From positions 3,356,960 to 3,420,959 of the forward strand of contig CM033123.1 of NCBI GenBank assembly GCA_019321725.1: a stretch of DNA of 64,000 nt. The letters run 5' to 3'. The notes under the pieces were generated by a model that was not told the origin of the DNA, ran no database searches, and saw nothing but the letters and a program-made list of their open reading frames with translations. Below, piece after piece: positions 13,208-25,647 of this stretch. Positions within the stretch are counted from its first letter, which is position 1. Each line of letters opens with the position of its first letter. A program made the position numbers and the translations under genes. The stretch comes from Paulownia fortunei. Lineage: Eukaryota; Streptophyta; Magnoliopsida; Lamiales; Paulowniaceae.

Positions 13208-14926
13208 TCAACTAATAGTTACCACTCTTGGCACCTCAACAGGAAAATCATCAATCTCATCCATCCAAGGATTTTTCTCCTTAGCCGGATCAATCTGCCT
13301 CAACGCTTTCCACACCGCGCTGTTACACTTGAAACCCGACCCGAATGCGATCTGCCACGTCCTGTCTCCCTTCCTCATCCGCCCCTTAGCCTCAGTATAT
13401 GCCAGTTCATACCACAATGAGCTGCTGGATGTGTTACCAAACCTATAAAGTGTCATTCTTGAAGGCTCCATATGCCACTGACTCAGCTCAAGATTCTTCT
13501 CCAATTCATCCAACACTGCCCTCCCTCCAGCATGAATGCAAAAATGCTCGAAAGCTAGCTTAAAATCTGGGATATAAGGCTTAATTTTCATCTTGAACAC
13601 TTTTCTTGCAACTAGTGTGACAAAGAATAGTAGCTGTTCTGACATGGGGAGGACTAATGGGCCTAATGTTGTGATGTTGGTTTTTAAAGCCTCCCCGGCC
13701 ACGGCCATTAGGTCTTTGGAAAGGGCAACACCGACTCGTTTCGTGTCGTCTTCTTCTTGAAACACACAGCCATAGCTTTTATCATCAGCGCCTTTGTGGG
13801 TTCGGACTGTGTGTATTAGTTGGTATTTTGCGCTTCTTCTATCTGATGGCTTGTTGGAGAGGAGGATTGCGGCACCTCCCATGCGGAAAATGCAGTTTGA
13901 GACTAGCATTGATCGGTTGTTGCCAAAGTAGCAGTTGAGGGTAATGTTCTCCATGCTTACTACAAGGGCATAGGAGTTGGGGTTCACCTGTTGCATTGAT
14001 ACAAAGAAAAATAGAGAATTTAGGCTTCATAAGTACTTAATTATGGGAAGATAATAGTCTGTATTTATGGCTCTTGGGCAGAGAAACAATTTCCCAAGAA
14101 AAAGAAAATGCAAAGAATTAAAATGTGACAAACAAACCTGCAAAAGCTGTTTGGCAAGGTCTATTGAGATGAGTCCAGCACTGCACCCCATCCCACCAAG
14201 ATTATAGCTCAAAATATTGCCCCTAAGCTTGTAATGGTTAACAACCATTGCAGAAAGAGATGGTGTTGGATTGAACAAGCTGCAGTTCACCACAAGAATC
14301 CCAATATCTTTGACCTTCACCCCGGTTTTCGCCAACAAATCATCGATTGCCCCAAACATGACCATCTCGGCCTCCTTTCTGGCCTCGGCCATGCACGGGT
14401 TGGCAGGCACACGGAGAATGGCTTCAGGGAAGTACGTTTTCTGGCCCAACCCGGATCTTTCCAAGATTTTCTTCTGAAAGTCCAAATTCTCTTGAGTAAA
14501 ACTCCCTGCTTGCCTTGATTTCTCCATGAACATTTCTTTACTACACATAACCTCCGGTTTAGGCTTGTAACATGCGAAATCTACCAAGTAAACTTTTCTA
14601 GGCCTAGTCATGAAGTAGAGTGTGCCCAGAAAGACCATGAGGGCAGAACACACGACAACTGAAACAAGATTGAATTTCAGCTGGTCCCATAACAGGACTA
14701 GATCTTCTGTAGTAACAGTCGACAGATGAACAGAGAAAACCCCTAGTAAGGGAACTAGAAGCAAGTACATAGCATGTGAAATCAAGTGATGATAACCAAG
14801 TTTCACATATTTGAGCCTAACAGATTGGAGAAAATTTGGGAGATTGTTGCTCCCTCTCCTCTCAGGTGTAGCCTCATCCGAAATCTTTCCCGTTTCGGCT
14901 TGTCCCTTCTGCTCATCATTCCCCAT
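13208..14926 (-). CDS. 3-ketoacyl-CoA synthase, KCS4/KCS11-like
   Basis: Condensing enzyme of the ER fatty-acid elongase. It joins malonyl-CoA to a long-chain acyl-CoA in the first step of very-long-chain fatty-acid synthesis (waxes, suberin, sphingolipids, seed oils). Exon 1 is 14,926-14,138 and exon 2 is 13,987-13,208, split by a 150-base GT-AG intron; the product is 522 aa. Two N-terminal membrane segments lie at about residues 49-68 and 87-105. The family's catalytic triad is present: Cys248 in GGMGCSAG, His415 in [11 protein letters not shown], and Asn448 in RFGNTSSSS. Residues matching the KCS11 type include [19 protein letters not shown]. The C-terminus ([14 protein letters not shown]) is complete. 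The start is the first ATG of the open frame and gives the usual Lys/Glu-rich N-terminal tail. No defects were seen, so I expect it to be functional. Confidence 0.95.
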
Positions 14927-15269
14927 TGTTGATCAACAAGTTCTGAGCAGAACCCAACAATCAGATGCTCTCTTCAGCCTCGAATTTAAATGCGAACACC
15001 AAAGAGTTGAGTGAGAAAAAGAAATTGGGACTTAATGGGACAACTTAATGATGGACCTAAACAGGAAGATTTTGGGTGTGTGTGAGAAAATTGGTAGAAA
15101 AACTTGCAAGGAAAAAAGAAAACAGAGAGAAATTTTAAGTATTGGTGAAAGTGGGGGGAAGTATATTTATTTAAAGAAAGGTAAGGTGCTTACGGTTTGA
15201 AGAGGGGGGGGGGGATCCAACTACCCCAACGAACTTTTAATTGTATGCGCGCCGTGGCACCGAAGTTGC
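14927..15269 (-). promoter_or_regulatory. KCS upstream region
   Basis: 5' flank of the KCS gene on the minus strand. A TATA-like AAATAAATATAC (minus strand, about 15,160-15,176) lies some 235 bases before the start codon and would give a moderately long leader. A poly-G run sits at 15,205-15,214. The TATA assignment is inferred from position and composition only. Confidence 0.35.
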
Positions 15270-17610
15270 CAGACGGGGAAATAGCAGGACTTCGCGTACA
15301 ACGATTTATTGTTAAATGTGTCAGTTTCGAATATGGGCTGCTCTTGCCAGGTTAATTTCTGTTTTGCCACCCCTGTGGCTGACCCTCTGTGCACGTGGCC
15401 AGTTGGGGGAGGGGAGGCCTTGGCGTTGAGGTTTAAGAAAATATTTTGGTACTTTCATTGGAAATGATTTTTGATTTTGAATTAGAAAGAAAAGAAAAGC
15501 GTGACGCTTATTGAACCAAATGGAGGTTTGAATACTTAAAAAAAAAAAGTAGATATTATAATTTAAAACTTTAAGAATATTTATTTTATTGTCAATTACA
15601 TTTTTAAATTTTTATCTAATAAAATCAATATTTTTTATGCAGTTTGATGATTTGGTGGATTAATATTATGTGAGAAACGAAATTATAATTGTTACTATTC
15701 AGATAATAGATATATTTTTAAATTTTTCTTACAATATCTAGTATTTTTATTGACTTTTGTCTACTTTCTATTAATTGATGAGTCCATAGCTTTCTTATGA
15801 ATTGATGAGTCGATAAGATTGATTGTTTATCAATAAATAATTAATAATTATTGATATTTATGATGTAATAATATACATAATCACTCCAATATAAAAAGAG
15901 GAAAAAAAATGTGGAGTTGCAACTTTGGAAGTAAAAAAATTTCTTGTTAACCTTTCTATAAGATTTCACATATTTAAACAAAGGTTATGATAAGGTTTGA
16001 TTATTTTTCATACTCTGTTTTAAAGCATTTAATTTTTGTCTAATTTGTTTTATTAGCTCTTTTTTTTTTACTCTGTCATCTTTAAACCTTCAAATGGTAA
16101 TATTAACTATAGTGTTTTGACACTATTTCAATTTTTTTTTAAAAAAATATTAATTATATTGTTCACTATTGCATTTGAAGAATGATCAAATTAACTAGTC
16201 AACATCCTAACAAAGAAAGGAAATATGGATAGAAGAAATATAACTTAAAAAAAGAATAATTTGACCCTAAAAAGTAGAATAATCAACAATAAACATACTA
16301 TGTTTTGCAATAATGATAATTTAATGCAACTGCAGCCTAATATCTACCAGAAGGACATTGTGATAGTAACAAAATCACTTTTATCAAATAAATAAAGTGT
16401 TCTACAGTTTTAAGGAAAAAATAATTGAATTAAACCACGTTAACGAAAAAAAAAAAATGTGTCACTAACTCATACGCCACTGAATCCAGCAACCCAAATG
16501 TCGGATAATCGATTTGGATAGAGTAACAATTATACTACTCAAAAATTCAAATTCCAAATCAATCTATTAAAATTTAAATTAAATTATCTAATTCGACGCC
16601 CACCCTAATAGGATGTCGTTGTTTCTCATCCTGGTCCAAATAATTTATGTTAAACCTTACTTCTCATTAAAATGGCCGCATAATATAGGAGCTAGTTATA
16701 AACAACCTATGAAAAACATGGGGAAATCTCTTTTTGCTTTCTGCAGGTATTAGGCCTACTGCCCCACATCTAAGCAGCTGGGTAGAATTTGTTGAAGGCC
16801 AGTGATAATGCCAGAGCAGTTCTCTTAATGCCAAACCATAAGGGCTCTAATTGACATAATTGCTCTAAAAGTAAATTGAGAAAAACATAACGGTGAAAAT
16901 TAAGGCTATGGCTAGCTCCGGTGACTGCACTTTTGGGTCACACAGAACGTAGTAAGCGGCCACGGGGGGAGAGGGCCGGATGGAGGGGTAGGTAAGAGGG
17001 AGAATTCTCCGGTGCTGTTTGGCATTGAATGATCGAGTCAAGGGTCAATATGGCAATATAATTTTCCTGCTCTGGCACCATCACCAGCCTTTGTTGAATC
17101 TAATTAATGCGATTTCGATTATGCTATTTAATAGATTTTTTTTTTTTTTTTGTATTATGCTATTTAATAGATCAATACATGATACTATAAATATTAGGTT
17201 CATCTGTGTTAATGTTACAAATAGGAACTTCTCTTGGTGGAAAAATTAGTTTTTACAAATTCAATGGTTAAAAGAAAGATGACTGAGAATGATTATGTTT
17301 TTGGTTGCATGATTAATAAGACATGATGCACTCAAAGATATTTGGTGTAACTCAAGAATTAGAATATTGATCTCCGTTTTCAATTCCACCAACTATGGCC
17401 TGCAAAGCAAACATCTGATCCGGTGTAGAGATTCCAATTCTAATTTAGAAATAAAATCAGTGTTGAGTTTGGGTATTTAAATTTGGAAGAACACGAAAGA
17501 AATATGTTAGGCTCGATGGGGTGGCCCCCAACTAAAACCCTCGTATACTTAAGTTAGTCAAGTTTTGAACTCAAAATGAACTGGTAAGCAAACTGAATAA
17601 ATGATATAAA

Positions 17611-18050
17611 AATTAGCTTATAAGAATTGTGCACGATGTATTTATATTGATCGATTCTTGTAGGCCGTACAGTTTAAGATCTAAATGTCATAATCAAGTT
17701 GGTTGACACGTCCCATCAGTCTCCTTCATTGACAGTTAGAAGTTCGGGTCGACCCGAACTCAATATTGGATCGGGTCAAGATAAAAAATGCGTAGATCTT
17801 TAGATATTTTTAGTGTTTTAATAATACAAAACTTACCTTATGAGAATTGTGCACGATGTATTTATATTGATCGATTCTTGTAGGTCGTACAGGTTAAGAT
17901 CTAGATATCATAATCAAGTTGGTTGACACGTCCCATCAGTCTCCTTCATTGACTGGTAGAAGCTCGGGTTGACCGAAACTCAATATTGAGTCAGGTCGAG
18001 ATAAAAAATACGTGGATGTTTAAATATTTTTAATATTTTAATAATATTTC
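17611..18050. repeat. 220-bp tandem direct duplication
   Basis: Units 17,611-17,830 and 17,831-18,050 share long identical stretches, for example around GCACGATGTATTTATATTGA and GGTTGACACGTCCCATCAGT. About 10% of positions differ. They are adjacent and in direct orientation, so an old local tandem duplication is likely. Non-coding. Confidence 0.85.
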
Positions 18051-20142
18051 AAAGGAAGTAAGGTAATTTTAATGCTTTGTACATCAAACTCAAAGTTAAT
18101 GGTATTACTTAAAGAAGAAGACAAAGAACAAGCAAACAATACGAATATGTAAAGTGTACAGTATAACGTCAATTTAAATTAATCCAATACTATTTGTAAA
18201 ATTCATAAAAAGGGAATTTTTTTTTTCAAATTTCACTTTGTTACAACCGCCCAATGCACATATCATCATTTCCCTTATTACTCTAAATTAAATTCCTTAT
18301 CTCAATTCATAATTAATTCTTTGATTTTGTCCTTTTGCAGGAAAGTGCATAACATGAGGAACATAAGTCCTAAATAACGAGCTAATATGTTCAACTCAAG
18401 AAGTAGCTCATGCTACCTTTAGAGTGGATCTTAAAGGATGAGCTCACCAACCATATTCTAAAAGTAGTTCAAGTACAAGTTCAGCATGTTCGACTGTTTA
18501 TCTTCAGGATCCCTGTATTAACCATCAATTTAGAGTTGAACTGTTTTACCTAACATGTGGTATTTTGAGAGCACAATTGTACTGTAACTACCACTTAGCA
18601 CGAGCCAACACTCTTCTAGCAACCAACCTATGATCTTTACAGATGACCTTCCTAGATAGCCAATCAATTGGGTGATAATCATGATTTTGTTTAATCATTA
18701 ACCCTCTAACTTAGCCCGAGCTCGAGTTAATCGATTCACCCCTGACCTAAGTCACATCAACACACGAAATCAACCCCAAATTATTTATTAAGCTGGTATT
18801 TTTTGTTTTCTATTGCCAAGTTTCATTTCACGGATTAAAACTAATACTAGTTAAGAAAATATCAATCTGCAAAGTCTAACCATTGATTTTACCAAAGGTT
18901 TGTGACAATTTAGAAGATTTATAACAACCACGTGATATATGAAATAAATAAATAAAAAGAGAAAAAAATTGCTCATAAATATTATAATGTAGAGCAATTA
19001 AGAGAAGAAGAATTATTGAAAAAAATGAAAAAGAAAGAAGCCTTTTGACCTTGCAAATATTAAAGCAAAATCGCCCAACTACTATTTCCCCCCCACGCAC
19101 TATATATCATTGTCAAATGAATGAAATATGTAGAAATGGGGTCAATGTTTAGATGTCCAAGTTTGAAATACACTATTTCTATTATCATTAATTGCCCAAT
19201 GCAACTTCTAACAATCACCTCCCAACCGGTATATTATGTTGTTTGCCCTTTGACACGCCAATTGTGTTCACACAAGGGCTTTCTAGGGATGCCATGACTT
19301 TAAACAAGAATTTAAAATATCATTTTTCCATCAATTTATAATTTATCTTGATCCAAGAATCATGTATGGTGATATTGACAGTACTATATTAATTCAAAGG
19401 GTTTAAATCTGACGTCGTATGTGAACCATATAGAGCTATCACCAATTTATAATTCTATTTTAGTGTAATTTTTGCATTAAAATAATAATTTTTACATCAA
19501 ACTTAAACTTTATCTTCAAACCATCTGTTTTAAATTTTTTCATTTACAATAATTATTTTATTTCATTAAATATCTATTTATAATTTAAGTAATATATTAA
19601 ATAATTACATATTTAATTTGTATTTTACATTTAATTAATTAAAATAATATATTTAATTTGTGTGTAATATTAATAACAACATTAACATAAATAAATTAAA
19701 TAAATTTCTGATAAAATATTTATGTACATGTAAAATATAAAAAAGTAATTTTGTTGAAAATATACAATTAAGATAAAATATAAATTTTAAAATATTTGTA
19801 AACATAACAAATAATTATAAAATTTACTAAAAAAACAACAGAAAGAGAGCGCAGTCGCAGCTATGTAGCTGCTCTCCAAATTAACGTTGGGAATGGCGCA
19901 GCCATTGGGATGGAAATTTGAGGGGAAAATGGCACCCTACTCTGATTTGGTGTAAAGTTGGTTTGCCTTAAGAATTTCGCAATAATAGATGGAAAAGTGC
20001 ACATTAATATCTTTATTCATGACAATCCTTCACATTTTATCCACATTTTAAGGGCTTCAAGTTCTAATAATTTGTGATGTGGTAAGTATTAACATCTCGT
20101 GCCAACAATCTCTTTCTAGTATTAATTTTGGTTAGTCATCTT

Positions 20143-20957
20143 CAATCCATTGCACCAAATTTGATGTATATTTTATACTAAATTTAGTATTTTTATATAA
20201 TTTAGCCTAAATTATCTTCAATCACTGTACTAAATTTTACACAAAACTAATTTTTTTTTTAATTTTTTTATTTATCAATTTTCACTTATTTATTTTTTTA
20301 TAAAGTTATTTAATTATTTATATGTTATTACTACTAATTCTACAAAATAAAAAATTATCTATAATTAATATTATATTTATTGATTATATTACAAAGATTA
20401 ACATTACAATTAATATCACGATAAAGAAAAATACTATATTGCACACTGTGTAAAATAAAAAAACTTTCACAAAATAAATATAAAGACTAATACATTTTGG
20501 TTATTTAATTCTCAGAATTAGTATATTCATCTCACAAATGATCAAATAATGTATATTGAAGTGCAAATTGAGCATCTCTATTCTTGATTTGTCTATGTCG
20601 AACATTTTTATATAGTATTTTAATTTTTAAATTTTAGTTTTTAATATTTATATTGTATTTTATTTTTGAATTTTATACAAGTAATATTATTTAATATATT
20701 TATTTATTATTGTTAATTATTATAATTTATCGCAAATGCTAATTACTTGCTAATTATGATAATTAATCACTATAAATATTATTACAAAATAATAAGAAAA
20801 CTAAAATTGAATAAATAAAACTAAATTATAAATTAATTAAATATATAATATAAGATATAAATAAAATTAAAATTGAGAGTAAAACAATGTTGGACGTAAA
20901 TTGAAAATATATAAATTACACCAAATTTAATATTTTGGTATAGAATTTGGTGTTGGA
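20143..20957. mobile_element. MITE-like AT-rich inverted-repeat element
   Basis: The left end CAATCCATTGCACCAAATTT and the reverse complement of the right end TAATCCAACACCAAATTCTA form imperfect terminal inverted repeats around about 0.8 kb of AT-rich DNA with no ORF. A related internal copy (CAATCACTGTACTAAATTT at 20,219) suggests nesting. The TIR type resembles Tourist/Harbinger-like MITEs of dicots. This is inference; no target-site duplication is proven. Confidence 0.4.
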
Positions 20958-21397
20958 TTACATATGGCCTAATTAGAGCTACAAAGATGTAGACTTTGTA
21001 AGACTAGACCTGTTAAGTACACATACAAAATTATTCTAATGAAATAAGGTTACATTTTATCCCCAACTTTGAGTCATTAACTAGCTTATATTATAGTAGT
21101 ATGAGAAAAAAATTGAAAATCATCAAATTGAACAAATTGGACCACATATACTTTCTCATTCATGAATTCATGCTAATAGGTTACCAAACACCACCTGCCT
21201 TGTGATTACAAATTGCATGCTGCATTCATGCTAATGAACAATTTTAAATGAACAATTATAATGACTAGTAACCTACTTGCATTGTCCCCCCTCAAATGCT
21301 TTTCTATTCAATCCTCCCAAAAGATAGAACATGGGTACGATGTTAGAGAGGTAGACAAGAAATATAATCCACACGAAATCTTTTGCAATATTTGTTT

Positions 21398-21402
21398 TCA
21401 TT
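21398..21402. repeat. Target-site duplication, left (TCATT)
   Basis: The five bases TCATT before the left LTR are repeated exactly after the right LTR (33,459-33,463). A 5-bp duplication is standard for Ty3/gypsy integration and fixes the ends of the element. Confidence 0.93.
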
Positions 21403-23016
21403 TGCTACAACTTTAAGGTTGCAAACCCAAGTGCAGGTTGTAGTAAGTAATAAATTTCTCGTGAGTTCGAGGTCGATCCACAGGGAAGTTGTTTGAAGAA
21501 TTCAAGTTTATATTTATAAAAAGATGGAGTTTATGTGAATAAAAAATATATGAACAATTAATGTATGATGTAGCTAAAGAAAAAACCGAAGTAATAAAAG
21601 TATTGAGGATTAGGGATCCACTCTTGAGTTTTGAATAGATAAATGGTTATTTATTCTTTTTACCTCTATTAATTGCTACAATTGGAATCCATACATAATG
21701 AAGGTTCCAATGGGAAGATATTATCAAGTAACTCATGCAATAAGGTAATCATGATATTGTCTTACTATTGCAAATTATCTCTTAACGCCAACACTTATTT
21801 ATGGGATCAAGCATTTATATACTCTTTCGTCAACAACAAATCAAGGTTTCACATTAGCAGTCGGTGGGTAAAACCGTACAATAAGCTAAATGAACCCAAG
21901 TATTTGTTGTGCCATTGGAGATACATAAATCAAGAATCACCACAAAAATAAGTAGGGTTTAGATCAAAAATAATAATAATAATACAACATACTTAAACAA
22001 TTTCTACCCTTATAACCATTTATCTTCCTCCATCAAGAGATTCACCCTTTTTCCTCAGCAAAATAAAATTTAGAAAGACATAATAAAAGTAACAAAGACT
22101 AAAAATATAAGAGAAACTAGAGAATGCATTTCTATTACTACTAGAAAACTTACAATACTAGAAAACATACAAACTAGATAACTTAGCCTAAAGAAACCCT
22201 CTACCCCCCTCCTGTTACAAGCTGAATACATGGCCTATTTATAGTACTTGGAGTAAGCTAGAGGCCAAATAAATAATGGAGGGGTTAATCAAGTGGTATG
22301 CTAGTTGCCAAGAGTTGGTAAGTTGTTACACAAATTTCTCAACCACTGAATTGAATTACATTTTTCGGTCAGATACAGCCAGAGTTTGAAAATACGTAAA
22401 GAATAAAAATTGTAGATCTTTCAACGCTGATATATTTTCATATATCTTTTGTCAAATTTGGCGATCGGATGAAGGAGATATGGTCAAATTACCGAGTCAT
22501 GTCCAAGAGCCGCCCTGTAACATCAGCAGCAACTTGCAGCCTATGGTTTTACCATTTCAACACATTTTCACACCATCTTGTCTTCAGAAAACTTGTTTAT
22601 TTACCTCTTGGGTATAACATATCCGAATTTCAGACCAAAATAAATTTGGGCTCAAGATATATAACCGAATTGGTAAAATAAGTCAATACTGGGCTGAACT
22701 CTGATCTGAATTTTGGTGATCCATTTTGTGTAATTACTTGGATGAATTTTATGCTATCATCAAGACTGAATTGGGCTGAGCCTCCAACATAAAAGTTGTA
22801 CCTCTATCTCTTGGCTTTCAAATGAAACAATCTTCAGGTCCATAGAGCTTTTGATCATGAAGTTATGCTCAAATTACAAAAACTGCACAAGTCTGAAAAC
22901 ATGCTTCCATTTATTCCCTAACACAAAACATTAATAAAACAAGAATATTAACAAGAATAAAGCAAGAAAAGTATAAAGGATTTGATATAAAAATATGTCA
23001 AAATATGCACTTATCA
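21403..23016 (-). repeat. 3' LTR of the Athila-type element
   Basis: 1,614 bases, TG...CA, matching 31,849-33,458. I count roughly 15-20 substitutions and several single-base indels between the two LTRs. It contains the TATA sequence CTATAAATAG (minus strand, 22,235-22,244). Short open frames inside it are not genes. Confidence 0.95.
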
Positions 23017-23054
23017 AATTCCCCCACACTTAACCCTTGCTTGTCCTCGAGCAA
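23017..23054 (-). other. Polypurine tract and adjacent hairpin
   Basis: On the element strand AAGTGTGGGGGAATT directly abuts the 3' LTR, as expected for the primer of plus-strand DNA synthesis. Just before it is the imperfect palindrome GCTTGCTCGAGGACAAGC (23,037-23,054), a sequence type commonly seen next to the polypurine tract in plant Ty3/gypsy elements. Confidence 0.85.
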
Positions 23055-24598
23055 GCTTAAAACAACATAAACTAATCCACTTTCGTAGAAAAACACGATT
23101 GCATTTAGCATATGCAACAAGCCTTTAAACCCCTAGGTGGCCCATAGAGGACGAGTTATAGTCTCGTGAAGGTTTTCAGCAGTGATACCTACAAACACCT
23201 ATAATAACTATCTTCCAACTTTTATTCTCATGAAGCAACAAACTAATATGGAAATAAAATCAAACAAGTGTTGAGTTTAACTGTTAGTCATTCAAAAATC
23301 AATACATTTCCACAATAATCATACTCAAGTGTGTGTGTGGACAGTTAATATCAATAGTGATGAAACTATGCATGTTTCAAATAAGTGAATTCTCATAAAA
23401 CCTTACAAAAACCATCACCCAATCTCTAACAGAAAAGTTAAACATCATAGGCTCTTCCTTTGGTGCAAATCTCCACTACACTGAAGGCACCACACGAAAT
23501 CAAAAAGTGTTTAACAAAGGTTGTAATGGGGCAAAGGGTGGTGATGTAGCTAAAAAATAAAAGGATAGGATGCAACAAACGTTCTAAAAACTTCATGGAA
23601 TTAGAGACATAAAATTTATCGATGAAGAATTCTCAAACTCCACAAATTTCACACTGGAGTCTATTGTTATTGAATTGGACCCTCTTATTCATCTTGCAAC
23701 ATCTCATTTTTAGTTGCAACTTGTAGCACTTTGCAACTTTTTTTTTTTTTTTATATTGTTTTTTTTCTTTTTTTTTTTAAAAGAAACTCCCCCACACTTA
23801 TCTTCTATCCCAACCTAAATTTCTTTTGTAAGTCCAAGTTTTCAATTGAATGTCTCTTAAACTCCAATTATTTTTTAGAACAAGGGTTGGATAATAGTGT
23901 ATTTAGGCTAGATAAAAAAGATATGGTTACAAAAAAAAAATATATTTATTATTGTAAGACTCAAAGTGGTTTACTAGGGGATGTTTTCTTTAAATATTAT
24001 ATAGGGAACAAGCTGATTTGGCAATGGTGCTAGAAAGCCTAATGCCTTAATCATTTTTCTAGTGGTGCACTATCAGTCGTTCGCCTCGACAGACCAAAAG
24101 TAAAAGTTCTAATACTTAACCTCTACATGTTGAAGATTCAAGTGATGATTAGAATAAGGGCATAAGAACTATATATTTTGACATGATTGTCTTCACACTA
24201 AATAATATAACTATTTGTGCAAAATAAAATTTGAGTATAATTATCACAAAAATATATTAACAAAATAACAACATCAAAGTCCAAAACAACACCCATCATC
24301 AATTAAACCATATTATTCATGCTTAATTTTAATCATTGAAGTTGGAAGTACCTATACGACTCAAAAAAAAAATATTGGTAATTCACAAACACTTGTTAAA
24401 AACTTTACAAACCTGCCATATTATGCAAAAAATAGGGATGCGTCTCAAGAGTGTTACAATTACCCTTTACTCAGCCACCTTTTTTCATGCTTTCAACGGA
24501 TCCAGCAAAAAAATACGCTTGATTTATATTTTTTTTTTTATTTTTTTAATACTAAAAAAAAAACACACATTGAATATATAAGTCATGATATCAATTAT
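23055..24598 (-). other. 3' untranslated zone of the element
   Basis: About 1.5 kb with no supported ORF. A second polypurine-like block, TAAGTGTGGGGGAGTT on the minus strand, sits at 23,785-23,800, and long T/A runs occur at 23,737-23,780 and 24,530-24,560. It looks like old non-coding element sequence, possibly with a duplicated 3' end. Confidence 0.6.
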
Positions 24599-24637
24599 CC
24601 CTCCCCCCAACCTAATCGAGACATTGTCCCCAATGTC
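24599..24637 (-). other. Internal polypurine-like block and hairpin
   Basis: The minus strand reads GACATTGGGGACAATGTC (perfect 7-bp stem, 24,620-24,637), then TTAGGTTGGGGGGAGGG (24,599-24,615). This hairpin-plus-G-run arrangement is the usual prelude to a polypurine tract in Athila/Tat elements. Here it lies 1.6 kb before the real one and about 110 bases after the LOG-like stop, marking the downstream edge of the extra-gene segment. Confidence 0.55.
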
Positions 24638-24748
24638 AAAAATAGATAGGAAAGTAAAGTTTGAAAGATATCACCTGAAATGCGGCTATAAAGCTGAAAC
24701 AACAAAAAAAACACACATACTATTAGATAAAATCATTAACAATAAGTA

Positions 24749-25399
24749 TCACAGACTGAGAGTCAAATTCAATTTGCGTTTTCGACCATTGTTCCTATTG
24801 GACCAATCCACATTGGCCAAGACTGGATCATGTTTTGGCACATATGCTAGAAGTTGATCAATCAGCTGGTCAGGTGTTGGAGCAGAAATGATGATTCTTC
24901 TCGCAGAAGTTGAAATAAACCCTTTTTTCGCAGCATGATCTACAAAAGATAGCAAACCATCATAAAAACCATTAACATTAAGAATACCTATAGGTTTTTG
25001 GTGAATGTTGAGTTGTGCCCAAGAGACAATTTGGAATAATTCTTCCAGTGTACCAAAACCGCCAGGTAGAATGATGAATGCATCCGCATTGTTTACATAT
25101 TAGGCATTCTGTCCTGAATGTGTGACACTTTCAGCTCATGTCCAATGGTCATACCTGTGATATTCTGTACTGTTAAATATTTTGGGATAACTCCCAAAAC
25201 TTTGACACCTCCTACATAAGCAGAAATGGCAACACTCCCCATTAACCCCAAACTGCCTCCCCCATACACTAAATGAATTTTTCTTTCTGCTAAAGTTCTA
25301 CAAGATTATTGGCTGCCCTATAAACTCACCATTTTTTCCTAGATTGGATCCACAAAAAACACAAATGGAATTAAATTTGCGAGTTGAAGAAACTTCCAT
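24749..25399 (-). pseudogene. LOG-like cytokinin-activating enzyme, intronless, frameshifted, inside the retrotransposon
   Basis: LOG enzymes release free cytokinin bases from cytokinin riboside 5'-monophosphates. From the ATG at 25,399 the frame begins with the family start (ICVFCGSNLG). It then continues across all three frames through GGGSLGLMG, VLGVIPK, NITGMTIGHELKVS, the signature PGGFGTLEE, NVNGFYDGLLSF, FISTSARRIIISAPT and ends in RKLNLTLSL before TGA at 24,749. That is about 216 codons, the normal LOG length. Three frameshifts interrupt it, near 25,315, 25,288 and 25,105. Plant LOG genes normally have several introns; this one has none, so it looks like a captured reverse-transcribed mRNA. 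It runs in the same direction as gag-pol. A purine-rich tract (minus strand, 25,400-25,430) precedes the ATG. Identification is secure from motifs; activity as written is not expected. Confidence 0.88.
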
Positions 25400-25647
25400 T
25401 TTTTTCTTTTTTTCTTTTTTTTTTTTTGAAAATAAGTTGTGCAAAAATAGAGTGAGTACGGTGATATTTATTGAGGTGTGAACAGGAAATACATTTATTG
25501 CATGTCTTTTTCTTTTGTCAAAAGGTTGAAAATAAGGACACATACGAAATTTTAAAAATTACCTACTACCACGTGTATGTACATGTAGTTGTGATTGTGG
25601 CTCACATCTTCCTCTGGTTTTACGTCCAGTAACGGCTTAAACGCCCT

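Larger units (their letters stand above)
15270..21397. other. Intergenic, AT-rich spacer
   Basis: About 6 kb between the KCS promoter and the retrotransposon. Apart from the 220-bp tandem duplication and the MITE-like element listed separately, I see no gene, RNA gene or splice-supported exon. A somewhat GC-richer stretch at 16,730-17,100 has no open frame or recognisable structure. Confidence 0.6.

Noticed and set aside
21673..22681. Open frames at 21,673-21,951 and 22,469-22,681, repeated at 32,118-32,372 and 32,942-33,124
   Set aside because: They are LTR sequence; the two LTR copies differ by indels that break the frames.
24585..24857. Plus-strand 90-codon frame
   Set aside because: Antisense to the LOG-like C-terminus and to the G-rich 3' block of the element.
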